A DNA stretch of 64,000 bases from Pontibacter akesuensis. Its GTDB lineage: Bacteria > Bacteroidota > Bacteroidia > Cytophagales > Hymenobacteraceae. Of this stretch, positions 1 through 9,969 are shown one piece after another; the stretch's first letter is position 1; the number at the start of each line of letters is the position of its first letter. The notes under the pieces are model-generated. The model ran no database searches. It was given only the letters and a program-made list of their open reading frames with translations, and was not told where the DNA came from. The translations under genes and the position numbers were made by a program. The DNA lies in NCBI RefSeq assembly GCF_001611675.1, contig NZ_CP014766.1:3038001-3102000 (forward strand), read 5' to 3'.

Positions 1-1
1 G

Positions 2-265
2 CTCTCTATTCCCGATTGGGGAGCCACCCCTTTTGCCCGTAACCAGAACCGCGAGCAGATTGCCGCTGAGATAGATGCATTCAATGCCGTTGCCAGGGAG
101 GAGGCTGCTAACGCCGGCGTCACCTTTGTCAACATCACCCCACTCACCAGGGAGGCTGCAAGCGATTTGTCTTATGTTGCGAGCGATGGCCTGCACTACT
201 CGGGCAAGATGTACCGGGAGTGGGCCTTGCTGGCCTTGCCCGAGGCGAAGGAGATACTGAAGTAG
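2..265 (+). CDS. SGNH/GDSL-type esterase, C-terminal part (5' end outside window)
   Basis: An open frame enters from the left edge and stops at TAG 263-265, giving 87 residues. Near the end is DGLHYSGKMY, which matches block V of SGNH/GDSL hydrolases, where Asp and His complete the Ser-His-Asp triad. The preceding text (FNAVAREEAANAGVTFVNITPLT) is the usual helix and strand before that block. By family knowledge these enzymes hydrolyse esters, often acetyl groups on sugars or lipids; the substrate cannot be told from this fragment. The nucleophile-bearing N-terminus lies outside the window. No obvious operon link to the next gene is visible: 77 bp separate them. Confidence 0.8.
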   Translation, partial: LSIPDWGATPFARNQNREQIAAEIDAFNAVAREEAANAGVTFVNITPLTREAASDLSYVASDGLHYSGKMYREWALLALPEAKEILK

Positions 266-342
266 CAGTTTATTCTGGCTGTTTTTCGACTCCCTAAAGA
301 TTAGTGTTATCTTGGATGGCATTAATTTGAACTATTCAACGC

Positions 343-1098
343 ATGAAAAACCGCCTGTTGCTACCTTTCCTTGCCCTGCTCCTTTGCCTTGGCTTTGCCG
401 GCTGTACCTCTTCCAAACCAGATGCCCCAGTTGTATCAGAAAGTATACCGCGCATCCTTGTCTTCTCTAAAACGAGCGGTTACCGGCATGCGTCTATCCC
501 GGCAGGTGTGGCAGTACTGCAACAACTGGGGCAGGAGCATCAGGTAAAGGTAGATACAACAGAGAACGCTGCTTTCTTCGTGCCTGATTCGCTGCTGCAG
601 TACAATGCGGTTGTTTTTCTAAGTACGACGAAGGATGTGTTGGATGCAGCACAACAGCAGGCTTTTGAATTGTATATCAGGAGCGGCGGAGGCTATGTGG
701 GGATTCATGCGGCTGCCGATACGGAGTACGATTGGCCCTGGTACAACAAACTGGTTGGGGCCTATTTCTCAAGCCATCCGGAGGTACAAAAAGCAGAGAT
801 CAGGGTGCTGGACAAAAGCCATCCTGCCACTACGCATTTGCCTGACGTGTGGGAGCGGGAAGATGAGTGGTACAATTTCAAAAGTATGAACCCGGATGTA
901 TACGTGCTGGCCAACCTGGATGAGAAAAGCTACAGCGGAGGCGAGAACGGCGCAAATCATCCCATTGCCTGGTACCACGCCTACGACGGCGGTCGCGCCT
1001 TCTACACCGCCCTCGGCCACACCAACGAAAGCTACAGTGACTCGCTTTTCCTGAAGCATGTGTGGGGCGGGGTTAAGTATGCGATGGGAGAGAAGTAA
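343..1098 (+). CDS. ThuA-domain lipoprotein
   Basis: 251 residues. The N-terminus has a charged start, a hydrophobic stretch and a lipobox ending LGFAGC, so a lipid-anchored envelope protein is expected. The rest is a single ThuA-like domain (type 1 glutamine amidotransferase-like fold): RILVFSKTSGYRHASI near residue 37, GGGYVGIHAAADTEYDWPWYNKLVG near 115-140, EDEWYNF, then HPIAWYH, GGRAFYTALGH and HVWGGVKYAMG at the end. The family name comes from rhizobial trehalose utilisation, but in Bacteroidota such proteins usually occur as secreted sugar-metabolism proteins of unproven activity. The gene stands alone and ends just before a long bidirectional terminator. The family call is firm; the reaction is not known. 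Confidence 0.85.
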   Translation: MKNRLLLPFLALLLCLGFAGCTSSKPDAPVVSESIPRILVFSKTSGYRHASIPAGVAVLQQLGQEHQVKVDTTENAAFFVPDSLLQYNAVVFLSTTKDVLDAAQQQAFELYIRSGGGYVGIHAAADTEYDWPWYNKLVGAYFSSHPEVQKAEIRVLDKSHPATTHLPDVWEREDEWYNFKSMNPDVYVLANLDEKSYSGGENGANHPIAWYHAYDGGRAFYTALGHTNESYSDSLFLKHVWGGVKYAMGEK

Positions 1099-1106
1099 TA
1101 GGAAAA

Positions 1107-1160
1107 ATCACCATGCAAGGCAGGAGCAGGTTATAGCCTGCTCCTGCCTTGCATGGTGAT
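1107..1160. terminator. Long bidirectional hairpin terminator
   Basis: Positions 1107-1130 and 1137-1160 are perfect reverse complements (24-bp stem) around a 6-nt loop, TTATAG. The hairpin lies between the stop codons of two convergent genes, so it can end transcription from both sides. There is no long T-run; the stem length is the main feature. Confidence 0.85.
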
Positions 1161-1165
1161 ACAGC

Positions 1166-3571
1166 TTAAAATTCTCCTCTGAGGGTTAGCACCACATTTC
1201 TGCCGGGTGCACTGATGCCGGAGGCAAACACGCGGTAATACCTGTCGGAGATGTTCTCCAGCGCCGCCTGGAACTGCAGATTTGGGGTGATCTGATAGGC
1301 TGCGCGCAGATTGAGGGTGTGCCAGGCCGGCATGCCCTGCGGCGTGGCGTACTGCAGGTTATCTTCGCCGCTGGGGCTGTAATCTTCCAGTGCTTTTACG
1401 CCGTGGTACAGCACAAAGAACTCGCCCCGCAGGCGCTTGAGCTGCAGGTTTATACTTGAGCGTCCAAAAAGGGGCGGCACGTGGTCCAGCGGAATCTCTC
1501 CTGTCTCATTTTTGATGCGGCCGTAGGTGTAGTTGAGCGAAGAACTTAGGCTGAGGTAGTTGGTTAGGTCAGCTTGCAGGTTAGCGCTGTAGCCGTAGAG
1601 ATAGGCTTTTCCTGCGTTTACGTTCGCTGTTACGCGGCTCTGTTCCCCGTTGTAAAGTATAGAATCCTGTCCGTTCAAGCTGAAGTTCTGCACCGTAATG
1701 GCGTCGCGATACCAGGTGCGGTAACCGACTACCTCCAGGTGCAGGCGCTCGGCTATACTTTTAGAGGCACTCACTTCAAAATTATAGGTGTACTCAGGGC
1801 CCAAGCCTGGGTTGGGAACAATCACGTTGCCCGGAGACGAATCAAACACCTTACTGAGGTCGTCGATGTTGGGAGCGCGGAAACCGGTGGAGGCAAGTGC
1901 GGCAAAGCGCCATCCGTTGCCCGGCAGCACCACGGCCCCCAGGTTGCCGGATAAGGCATGGTGGCGCTGCTGCACCTTATCCTCCAGAAACGGGAAGAAG
2001 GTCTTGTCCTCGAACCGGGCATCCAGCCCCACATAGCTGTAGCGAATTCCCTGACTCAGCACCAGCCACGGCCGCACATCCCAGGTGTTGGTGAGGTAGC
2101 CCGCGGCGCTGTGCATGCTCGAGCCCTCATCGGGGTAGCGGGTACTTTGCAGTCGGCGCTCGCTGCTCATAATGTTCTGCTCATCCGCCTCCGATTGCAC
2201 GGAATTATAATTTGCCTCCAAGCCATACTGCAGGCGGTGCGTGCGCAGCTTCTTTGAGAAATCAGCATTCAAGCTATACACCCATACTTGCTCGGTTTGG
2301 TGTGACAGCCAGTTGTTGCCAAATCGCCTGTTGTGGCGGCTCTCCTCCAGGCGCTGCACGGCGGCAATGGCACGGGCTTCGTCATACAAGCTGGCCGGCG
2401 CTTTTTGTTCTAAAGTATAGGCGGCCAGCAAGCGCTCCTGCGGCCCATAGTACCACGCGCCATACTTTAGCCTGTCGCTCGAAAACTCCGTGAGGCGGTC
2501 GTAGCGGGGCACATCGGTGCTGGTGCTTAACTGTAGATTCAGTGTGTGGCTGAGGCTGGATGTGGGCTGAAACCTTATTTTCTGCAGCAGGTCGTATTGA
2601 GTGTACCCGGTTGGGCGCTGCACGTGCGGCTCCGGGTTCAGCAGCATTGTATCGCGGCCAGCGGCGGTGCGCGCGGCGTAAAAGTTGCGGATGCCCAAGT
2701 CGCCGTACGTGCTGCTGCGGTACCTGCCCTGGCGAAGGTTGCCGAAATCAGATACGGTGATGCTGGTGAGGCTGGCCCATTTCTGGCGGCCGTAGTTCAG
2801 TTGCACATGCCCGGTTTTCTCGTTTGGGGCGGAGGCGTAGCGGGTAAACGCACTGCCGCTAATGCTGCGGGCCAGCGTGTCGGGTGCCAACTGCGGCTGC
2901 AGTGTGTGGAAGTGCAGCACGCCACCCAACGCATCAGAGCCATAGATTACGGAGCTTGGGCCAAAAATCACCTCGGCACGCTCCAGCATGCTGTTGTCCA
3001 AGGTGATCACGTTTTGCAGGTGCCCTCCCCGATAGATGGCGTTATTCATCCGCACTCCATCCACCACCAGCAACACCTTGTTTGCCTCAAAACCCCGTAA
3101 GATCGGGCTACCGCCGCCCATCTGGCTTTTCTGCACCAGCACTTTTCCGGTTTGCTGCAGCACCTCGGCCGTGGTGGGCTGGCTCATGAACTCCAACTCG
3201 CGCTGACTTATAAGTGCCACCTGCTGCGGTACAAAGTTCCGCTCCTGGGCAAACTTGCCTGCTGATACCACCACCTCCTGCAGGCCATGGCTTTGCTGTG
3301 TTAAGCTAACCTCATACTGCTGTTGCTGTAGCTGAGCCGCCGTGAAACTTTTTGATTGGTAGCCAATATAATGAAACCTGAGTTTAGCCTTAGGAGAAAG
3401 CAGTGCGCGTAGCTCGGCCTGTCCACTGGCATCGGTCTGGGCCGAGCTATTCTCTGAGCTGATGGTGACGCCAGGTAGCGGCTCGAGTGTCGTTCTATCC
3501 CGCACTGTTACCCGTTGCGCCATACTTAAGTGGCACACTAGAAGTAGGAGCGGGAGTAAAAGCTTTATCAT
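1166..3571 (-). CDS. TonB-dependent outer-membrane receptor (haem/haemoglobin-receptor-like plug)
   Basis: About 801 residues from the chosen ATG at 3571 (MIKLLLPLLLLVCHLSMAQ), which gives a clean signal peptide. The frame extends upstream to 3658, but that extension lacks secretion features. Next is a carboxypeptidase-like regulatory domain (VTVRDRTTLEPLPGVTISSE, FHYIGYQSKSF), then a TonB plug with LQEVVVSAGK, RGFEANKVLLVVDGVRMNNA and GPSSVIYGSDALGGVLHFHT. The 22-strand barrel ends in an aromatic residue (LTLRGEF). Plug wording of this type is common in haem/haemoglobin receptors, but the ligand is inference. It would import a ligand across the outer membrane using TonB-ExbBD energy. It is transcribed alone; no SusD partner follows. 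Confidence 0.9.
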   Translation of the reverse strand: MIKLLLPLLLLVCHLSMAQRVTVRDRTTLEPLPGVTISSENSSAQTDASGQAELRALLSPKAKLRFHYIGYQSKSFTAAQLQQQQYEVSLTQQSHGLQEVVVSAGKFAQERNFVPQQVALISQRELEFMSQPTTAEVLQQTGKVLVQKSQMGGGSPILRGFEANKVLLVVDGVRMNNAIYRGGHLQNVITLDNSMLERAEVIFGPSSVIYGSDALGGVLHFHTLQPQLAPDTLARSISGSAFTRYASAPNEKTGHVQLNYGRQKWASLTSITVSDFGNLRQGRYRSSTYGDLGIRNFYAARTAAGRDTMLLNPEPHVQRPTGYTQYDLLQKIRFQPTSSLSHTLNLQLSTSTDVPRYDRLTEFSSDRLKYGAWYYGPQERLLAAYTLEQKAPASLYDEARAIAAVQRLEESRHNRRFGNNWLSHQTEQVWVYSLNADFSKKLRTHRLQYGLEANYNSVQSEADEQNIMSSERRLQSTRYPDEGSSMHSAAGYLTNTWDVRPWLVLSQGIRYSYVGLDARFEDKTFFPFLEDKVQQRHHALSGNLGAVVLPGNGWRFAALASTGFRAPNIDDLSKVFDSSPGNVIVPNPGLGPEYTYNFEVSASKSIAERLHLEVVGYRTWYRDAITVQNFSLNGQDSILYNGEQSRVTANVNAGKAYLYGYSANLQADLTNYLSLSSSLNYTYGRIKNETGEIPLDHVPPLFGRSSINLQLKRLRGEFFVLYHGVKALEDYSPSGEDNLQYATPQGMPAWHTLNLRAAYQITPNLQFQAALENISDRYYRVFASGISAPGRNVVLTLRGEF

Positions 3572-3715
3572 GTTGTTTAAACGTGAATTACCGCAAGATA
3601 CAAGACGAACAGCTAAAATACTTGCCGTTATAAGGCAAAGTGCTCTGGGTACATACATTGCAACCCTACTTGAAATGCCTTTCCAGCATGCACTTTCGAA
3701 CAGAAATCCCTAAAC

Positions 3716-3754
3716 GGGTCCGGGCTTCCTCGTCATCTGAGGAAGCCCGGACCC
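3716..3754. terminator. Hairpin terminator
   Basis: A 16-bp perfect stem (3716-3731 with 3739-3754) encloses a 7-nt loop. It lies 51 bp past the stop of the minus-strand T9SS protein and upstream of the divergent side of the TonB receptor. It probably terminates the former. Confidence 0.7.
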
Positions 3755-3805
3755 ATTATGCTAAGAAATGACTTTTCGCTCTTTAATTAAGTATAGTTTA
3801 ATGCT

Positions 3806-6181
3806 TTATCTTTCATGCATCAGCTTTAGCGATTGAACTGAGCCCGCTGCCTGTAATCTCACAATGTAGAGGCCTTTGGCCAGGTTAGAGCCATCTATCT
3901 CAACTGTATTAATTTTTCCAGCTACAGCGTTGCCTGCCTTTAGGGTGAGGCTTTTGGCACTTCTGATGTCATACAATACAACAGAATATTCTCCATCTTG
4001 CGGCATGGTGAACCTTACTGTCGCATTAGCAGCAAAGGGGTTCGGGTACACTTGTAGGCCATCCTCAGGATGGATTACGCTCACCTTTTGCTTAGCTGCA
4101 AAGGTGGAAGAGAACCGGTTGCTCAACTCGCTTATTTCGGCAGCACTTAAAGCAGTAGTATAGAGGCGTACATCGTCTATTCCTCCTTTCAAACTTCTGT
4201 AGCCATCGCTTTGTGCCCCTATTGCCAGTATTAGATTGTTTGTGTTGATAGGCGGAGGAGAATTAAAGGTTTTGGAGCTGTTTTCAACACCGTTTATATA
4301 TATCTTCATAACTGAACCATTATAGGTGGCTGCAATGTGCATCCAGGTAGCCCCATCAGTAGGGTAGGTGGCTGTGGAATTAAGTCTATAAGCGTCGTCT
4401 GCAGAGGCCTGGTTAAAGCGGAAGAAAACTTGGCCGTTACCGGAGAGGGAAAGTTCATACCCATCGGTTACATTGTTAATCCCTTTCCTGATCACATACA
4501 TTGTTCCAATTTTCTCTGGCCTGATCCATGCTGCCAATGTAACGGAACCAGTGATGTCCAACGAGCTATGATCGGATACTGTAGCATACTGAGAAGAGCC
4601 ATTAAGCCTAATTGCCGCTCCGGATACGCCTGCTATCCAGGTAGGGCTGCTTTGCAGGGTAGCATTATTCCCACGGCCAGAAGCATCAGCCAAACTCGAG
4701 CCGCTACCTTCGTCAATCTTCCAGTGCCCGGCCAGTGTGGTGGTTTCTACTGGCGCTGGCGCTGTGGTAAAACTCCATGTGGCAGACCAGCTGCTGGTTC
4801 CAGCCGCATTAGACGCTCTTACTCGCCAGTAGTAGGTGGTATTTGCCGACAGGTCACTGACGTAGGCAGATGTAGACGAAAGGTTGGCCTGATCAAAGGC
4901 TAAAGAAGAGAAACCTGAGCTAGTGGATACTTGTGCCTGGTAAGAGGCAGCACCATCCGCTGCGTTCCACATCAGAGTAGGAGAGAGTGCTACTCCTGTA
5001 GATGCATGCTGTGGCGAAGCCAACAGCGGTGCCTGCGGAGCCGTAATTTCTGTAGCGGCATCGGATGCCAGCACTCCAACTGCATGGGTGCTGTTGGAGG
5101 CTAGTACCACGATGTCTGATGTGTAGTTGTCTTTGCTACTGGTTGTGTTATTGTATGTTCCCCTAATTAAAACATTCTCAGAACCCATCGAAATTCTTTG
5201 AACGGAGGACTCCCGGTACAGAATATTGCCACCACTGTTGGAAGCGGTATAAATAACCTTTAGCTTGCCTGCCGTCTCATTCAGAATGACTATAGGTCTT
5301 GTGCCTTTAGTTGCAACCGGATAAAGATTATCCCAACTGCCTGAAGGCCGACGCACTAAAAGGGCAAGCTCTGGATATTGGGTGTTGCTATATTCTGTTT
5401 TGACGGCACAGTATAAGGTGCCGTCACTTGCGACTGCCATGTTCAGGTGATCGTCAGCCATGCCATTGCCAACATCCGCCGCTGACTGTGACGCCGGCAC
5501 TTCATCAGATGTCCAGAGGGATGGATCCGTACCATCGGCATGGGTTTTGAAGCCGAACCTTTTGGTGTTTTGGTTCGACCAGAGTACGCCTATTTTGCCG
5601 GGTAAGGCGATAACTGCGCAAATATCATCGTCACTGATTCCCGTTGCCACAATTACCGGAGCACTCCAGCTATGGTAGGGGGCATCACTCCAGCGTACTT
5701 TCACGTCACTAACCCCTGCCGAGGCCAGCCACATCCTGCCTGTTCCATCTATGTCGATCGTGGCGGTTTCAACGCCTTTGTCAAGCGTCAGGCCAACGGT
5801 TGATGTCCTTTTAGACCAGAGCTGGTAGGTTCCTGATGCCGGAACATATTCCAGAGACACAATGGAAGAAGATGATCCAGTGTAAAGCAGCACATGTGTA
5901 ATGTTTCCCATCACCTTACAGTCAGCCTTGGAATTTGTCTTGGGTGATATCCTTAGCATATGTGTCCAAGAGGTGCCATCCAGGCGCCAAAGGTGTGTGC
6001 CCGAAGAATTCGGTAAAACAACCCACCACTTGCCATTGTATATCCAGGGCTTTGACTGTGGTTTCTCCCCTGTATTAGTGGATACAGCCACAGGAGCAAG
6101 ATTTGTTACGGACGTAAACTGAGCTGCTAAGTTAAATGCAAAAAGCATAGTGCAAGCCAACAGTAGTATGTGTTTTTTCAT
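3806..6181 (-). CDS. T9SS-sorted protein with propeller-like N-domain, Fn3 and LamG domains
   Basis: 791 residues. A signal peptide (MKKHILLLACTMLFAFNLAAQ) is followed at about 25-380 by a repetitive beta-rich region with recurrent WRLDG, DIDGTGRMWLAS, VRWSDAPY and ADDHLNMAVASDGTLY motifs. This resembles a sialidase/propeller fold, but no catalytic set is recognised. A fibronectin type III-like domain (about 385-470, WSFTTAP) precedes a LamG/concanavalin-like domain (about 485-665, GHWKIDEGSGSSLADASGRGNN). The last 80 residues are a type A T9SS sorting domain starting VYPNPFAANATVRF. It is expected on the cell surface or outside the cell. Its first half is paralogous to the protein at 7578-9005. 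A role in glycan or adhesin binding is inference. Confidence 0.8.
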   Translation of the reverse strand: MKKHILLLACTMLFAFNLAAQFTSVTNLAPVAVSTNTGEKPQSKPWIYNGKWWVVLPNSSGTHLWRLDGTSWTHMLRISPKTNSKADCKVMGNITHVLLYTGSSSSIVSLEYVPASGTYQLWSKRTSTVGLTLDKGVETATIDIDGTGRMWLASAGVSDVKVRWSDAPYHSWSAPVIVATGISDDDICAVIALPGKIGVLWSNQNTKRFGFKTHADGTDPSLWTSDEVPASQSAADVGNGMADDHLNMAVASDGTLYCAVKTEYSNTQYPELALLVRRPSGSWDNLYPVATKGTRPIVILNETAGKLKVIYTASNSGGNILYRESSVQRISMGSENVLIRGTYNNTTSSKDNYTSDIVVLASNSTHAVGVLASDAATEITAPQAPLLASPQHASTGVALSPTLMWNAADGAASYQAQVSTSSGFSSLAFDQANLSSTSAYVSDLSANTTYYWRVRASNAAGTSSWSATWSFTTAPAPVETTTLAGHWKIDEGSGSSLADASGRGNNATLQSSPTWIAGVSGAAIRLNGSSQYATVSDHSSLDITGSVTLAAWIRPEKIGTMYVIRKGINNVTDGYELSLSGNGQVFFRFNQASADDAYRLNSTATYPTDGATWMHIAATYNGSVMKIYINGVENSSKTFNSPPPINTNNLILAIGAQSDGYRSLKGGIDDVRLYTTALSAAEISELSNRFSSTFAAKQKVSVIHPEDGLQVYPNPFAANATVRFTMPQDGEYSVVLYDIRSAKSLTLKAGNAVAGKINTVEIDGSNLAKGLYIVRLQAAGSVQSLKLMHER

Positions 6182-6713
6182 AAGCTATAGTAACAATGGA
6201 GAAGTAAATCTTGTGTATGAGCAGTAAAGCAATGTGCAGCGAAGGGATGGCCTGTAAGTAGTACACATGAACTATCTTACCTGGCTTGGCTGAACTACAC
6301 ATAAATGTAAGCATAGCCAAATGAGGAGAACACTGATGTATAGAAGTGGTAATTTATACTTATTTTAACAATATTTTGCGATAATATGATACTATTTTGG
6401 GAGTAGTTGCTTTTGACGGGTATACAGATTGATATTTAAAGCTAAACGTTGATCCAGAACTACAAATTTACAATTGTGCTAAAACACTCTTATATATGGC
6501 TTATAGCTAAAGGAAGAAGTACGCTTTAAACATGCCTGAGCCATTAGCTTATAAGGGTAGTTTATATATTGCCAAGGATGCAAGTTCACGAGGAAAGAAA
6601 GAGTGCCTGAAAGAAAAACCCTAAAGTGTAGCATATAAATTACTAAACCAGTGTAAAGCCCGCGTAACTTCGCCTTCTGTATGTAATATATGGAGCTGCT
6701 GCCCTAGCGATGT
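6182..6713. other. Intergenic region, 532 bp, AT-rich
   Basis: This region lies upstream of the T9SS gene ending at 6181 and downstream of the membrane protein gene. It must hold the promoter of the former, but no convincing Bacteroidota -33/-7 pair could be fixed by eye. One TATACTT copy occurs at 6355-6361. I see no RNA gene or clear hairpin. Confidence 0.4.
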
Positions 6714-7505
6714 TTATAAAGGAATGTTCATGTATGGCGAGAACTTTTCATTTGCAACTTTGCTCTCAAGCGACGCAGGAGGCGCTGGTTTCCTGAACTT
6801 CCTGGAAAGCAGTAGCACATAGGCAAACGCCGTAAATCCTATCATCATCTCATTTACCTCCGATAGCCTGCGGAGAAAGTACCCTACTTCAGGCTCAAAA
6901 GGAACAAAGTCATTATACAGGTCAACGGCTGAAACCGCCACAATTGTGAGAAACCAGGTTGATAGTATTAACGGCACCCGTACTTTATTCAGAATGAATA
7001 GATTCAGCCAAACACCGATAGCGCCAGCCAACCCGAAGAACAGGTGGAAGTACTCGGAGTTGCCCTGAAGCCCCTTAATGTTGTGCAGGTTTGTTTCATT
7101 CTGTTCGTTTATCAAATTCAAGGAGTCGGGAGTTAAAAAGCCCAGGAACTGCTGCCCCCAGGAAATCTCCTCCATCGCAATTACAAACAGACCAAACGAG
7201 AACAGGAACAGAAATAGCCCAATGATCGGCGCTTCTCTCTTTTCGGATTTAATCCAGTAGGCTAAGTATGCACCCAGAATACTGCCAACCATCAGGAAAA
7301 TGAATGTGAGCATTTCCACAGGATGATTTTCCTTTACCAGCCATTGCACATACTTGGTGGTGATTGGGCTAAACCATGCCAAAGTAAATAACAGCACACC
7401 AAGCATCGGCGTGAGCAGTAATACAGACACAGCTTTGTTTGACACGCGGAAATTCTTCTTTTCAGAACGTATTGCAGAGGAAGTACTTGCAATTATTTGT
7501 TTCAT
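6714..7505 (-). CDS. Conserved multi-pass membrane protein of unknown function
   Basis: 263 residues with about six or seven hydrophobic segments: residues ~28-46, 63-82, 92-110, 153-173, 176-195 and 221-237. The most distinctive stretch is AMEEISWGQQFLGF followed by NEQNETNLHN. This pattern recurs in bacterial hypothetical membrane proteins, as far as I recall, and I know no assigned function. The conserved Glu, His and Asn residues near the membrane could be a catalytic or binding site; that is inference. The gene lies between two paralogous T9SS genes on the same strand (72 bp from the upstream one), so co-expression is plausible. It lies next to the exopolysaccharide locus. Confidence 0.7.
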   Translation of the reverse strand: MKQIIASTSSAIRSEKKNFRVSNKAVSVLLLTPMLGVLLFTLAWFSPITTKYVQWLVKENHPVEMLTFIFLMVGSILGAYLAYWIKSEKREAPIIGLFLFLFSFGLFVIAMEEISWGQQFLGFLTPDSLNLINEQNETNLHNIKGLQGNSEYFHLFFGLAGAIGVWLNLFILNKVRVPLILSTWFLTIVAVSAVDLYNDFVPFEPEVGYFLRRLSEVNEMMIGFTAFAYVLLLSRKFRKPAPPASLESKVANEKFSPYMNIPL

Positions 7506-7577
7506 AGGAGTAAAGATGAAAGGGTCTTACAGAAGGTGCTTAACCATCATATTTTATACTTTGTGCCAGAGATGGCA

Positions 7578-9005
7578 TCAGGGAACGTACACTAGTTTTA
7601 GTGATCTTGTGCTATAACTTGTCTTAAGCCGAGCTATATACAGACCGGCTGGAAGTTCTCTGGCATCCAGAGGAATTGCATTCAACACTCCCTCTTCTGC
7701 TGTGCCCTCCAATATGGTCATGATGTAAGCACCTTTCCCATCAAAAAGCTGAAGCAAAAATTTGCCTCCCTCCGGAACACTGAAAAAGATTGTCGTTTGT
7801 GTCAGGAAGGGGTTAGGAGCTGCTATAAGCTTATTCAACATCCTGCAGCTAGCAGGCGCAGCACCAACTGTAGCGTGCACACCGACAACATGTGTTTTGT
7901 TTGAGGCCAAAATCACCGCATCATAGGTATAGTTATCTTTGCTACTGGTAGCGTCATTGTAATTTCCCTCTATGAGTAAAGTTTCGGGGCCGAACGAGAT
8001 ATTAGCTGTTGAGGACTCTTTATAGAGAATGTTACCCCCTTCATCTGCTGCAGTATAGACAATTTTGAGCATGCCCACTTCCTCATTCAAAAGCACTATT
8101 GGTCTGGATCCGGTTCCTGATACCTCATACAGGTCGTCCCATTTTCCGGATGAGCGGCGAATCAGGAGGGCTACACTTGGGAGACCGGGAGCTTCGTAAT
8201 TCGTTTTGACGGCCACATACAAGGTGCCGTCACGCGCTACGGCCATGTTCAGGTGGTCATCAGCCATACCCTTACGCAACGGAAGTCCTGATTGGAAAGC
8301 CGGAACTTCGTCGGCAGACCAGGCAGTAGGTGCTGCCCCGTCTGCATGTGCCCTGTAGCCAAACCTCTTTCCGTCCTTGTTCGACCACATTACGCCAATC
8401 TGCTTCGGAAGGGCCACTACTGCGGCAATATCATCTTCTTCAATGCCTGTGGCAACAGTAATAGGAGCACTCCAGTCAGTATAGGGGACATCGCTCCAGC
8501 GTACACGTACTTCAGGCGTTGCATCAGACGCTAGCCACATCCTGCCGGTTCCATCTATATCTATTGTGGCCGTTTCGGCTTCTTTTTCGAGGTTAATGTC
8601 TACGGCATCGGGCCGCTCTTTCCACAACTGGTAGGTATTGGAACCGGGCATATATTCAACAGAAAGCAACTGCGTAGTGGATCCTTGGGCAAACAGGAGG
8701 ATATGGGTGACCTTGCCTACAACTTTGCAATCAGCTTTCGTGGTCTGCTTCCCTGACAGCTTTAGTACCTTTGTCCAGGTTGTACCGTCAAGGCGCCAAA
8801 CATGTGTGCCTTCTGCATCTGGAAAAACAGCCCATTGTGAGCAGGCAAAAGACCAAACCTTCGACTGCGGTTTATCTCCTGTGTCCTCTGTGGTGGCCAG
8901 TGGCGTTAAAGGGGTGTGGGTGGTAATGATTTGCCCGTCCTGTGCTATGGCGTAGAGGCTTGTAAAGAACGCGCATGCGATGAAAAGAGTAGACTGTTTA
9001 ATCAT
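7578..9005 (-). CDS. T9SS-sorted propeller-like protein, short paralogue
   Basis: 475 residues with a signal peptide (MIKQSTLFIACAFFTSLYAIAQ). Residues ~30-385 match the N-terminal half of the protein at 3806-6181 nearly motif for motif: GDKPQSKVW, THVWRLDGTTWTKVL, TATIDIDGTGRMWLAS, VRWSDVPYTDWSAP, ADDHLNMAVARDGTLYVAVKT and TSSKDNYTYDAVILASN. It lacks the Fn3 and LamG modules and passes directly to a T9SS type A sorting domain (AAPNPFLTQTTIFF to the end). The N-domain is therefore a self-contained secreted unit. The biochemical role is unknown. Confidence 0.8.
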   Translation of the reverse strand: MIKQSTLFIACAFFTSLYAIAQDGQIITTHTPLTPLATTEDTGDKPQSKVWSFACSQWAVFPDAEGTHVWRLDGTTWTKVLKLSGKQTTKADCKVVGKVTHILLFAQGSTTQLLSVEYMPGSNTYQLWKERPDAVDINLEKEAETATIDIDGTGRMWLASDATPEVRVRWSDVPYTDWSAPITVATGIEEDDIAAVVALPKQIGVMWSNKDGKRFGYRAHADGAAPTAWSADEVPAFQSGLPLRKGMADDHLNMAVARDGTLYVAVKTNYEAPGLPSVALLIRRSSGKWDDLYEVSGTGSRPIVLLNEEVGMLKIVYTAADEGGNILYKESSTANISFGPETLLIEGNYNDATSSKDNYTYDAVILASNKTHVVGVHATVGAAPASCRMLNKLIAAPNPFLTQTTIFFSVPEGGKFLLQLFDGKGAYIMTILEGTAEEGVLNAIPLDARELPAGLYIARLKTSYSTRSLKLVYVP

Positions 9006-9554
9006 GTTAATCAGGTTCTAGCAATAACTTCATAAGATATAGTAGAGTGTAGTTTTCCTGGACCTGCTTAAAACTTTTAGATGCTTTTATCAGGTACATG
9101 CTTCGCCGGCTAAATAGCCCCCGCCCTTCGTAGTTGGAGAGGTTATAAGAGGTAAACGAGTAGTGTAAGAATTATATGTTAATTATAATAAAAAGTTGCA
9201 TTAATTCACAGTAAATATGGAAAATTATTTATCCTGGAATTTGAGAATATTCTTCAGAAGATTATTAAAATGTGGGGAGGGTTACAAATGCTTGTTATTA
9301 AGGTTCTGGAGAAGATTATGATGTGAACCTTCTTCATGTAGAAGTAAACAGAAACGCTTTAAGCTGATAGCTGCTGCTCTTGCTCATGCATTTCAAAGAA
9401 GCCACACTTAGATGTGAATAGAACTTTTACTATGCTCATTTACCACTGCTGTTACCGCTGAACAAGAACGCATAATCCAGACTTGTTGCTTTGATTGTTC
9501 TTCTGTTGTAACCTATGTACAGCATTACAGAATTAACGGCTAATAAGTCTTAAG

Positions 9555-9585
9555 TATATAAATAATTATTATAATTATTTATATA
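9555..9585. repeat. AT-only perfect hairpin
   Basis: Positions 9555-9568 and 9572-9585 form a 14-bp perfect inverted repeat made only of A and T, with a 3-nt loop. It overlaps an AAGTATA copy at 9552-9558. It might be a regulator site, a melting element or chance in AT-rich DNA. Confidence 0.5.
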
Positions 9586-9969
9586 TTAGAATAAGTCAAA
9601 TAGGTGAATATGGACAAAGAAAGCCAGTAGCCACTGTATAGGTCCTTATAATTCTCATTAAAATATTTTAATGTTTTGATTTTTAACTAGTTATGCTTTG
9701 TCCCGCCATTACTTCCAGCACACTCAGAAAATAAATTTCCAAGGTGCTGTCGGTTTCACTATAGATCATTTCAAGAATAACCAAAATACAAGTAACGGTA
9801 CCTTGATATAAATTAGTTTTTTTATAACTATAATCAGAGTAAACATTTCAGTGCAATCTACACTGTGCGCCGAATATCTACATACTGTAGAAAACATACA
9901 CATTATGTAACTTATTCAGAGAAATTAGGAATTTATGGATTGTGGTATAAGTGGTTGTGCACTAGACTG

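Noticed and set aside
75..260. 61-codon open frame at the left edge
   Set aside because: It overlaps in another frame the SGNH esterase tail, which has a recognised motif and runs from the window edge.
2546..3100. 184-codon plus-strand open frame
   Set aside because: Antisense to the TonB plug and barrel; composition is that of a shadow frame.
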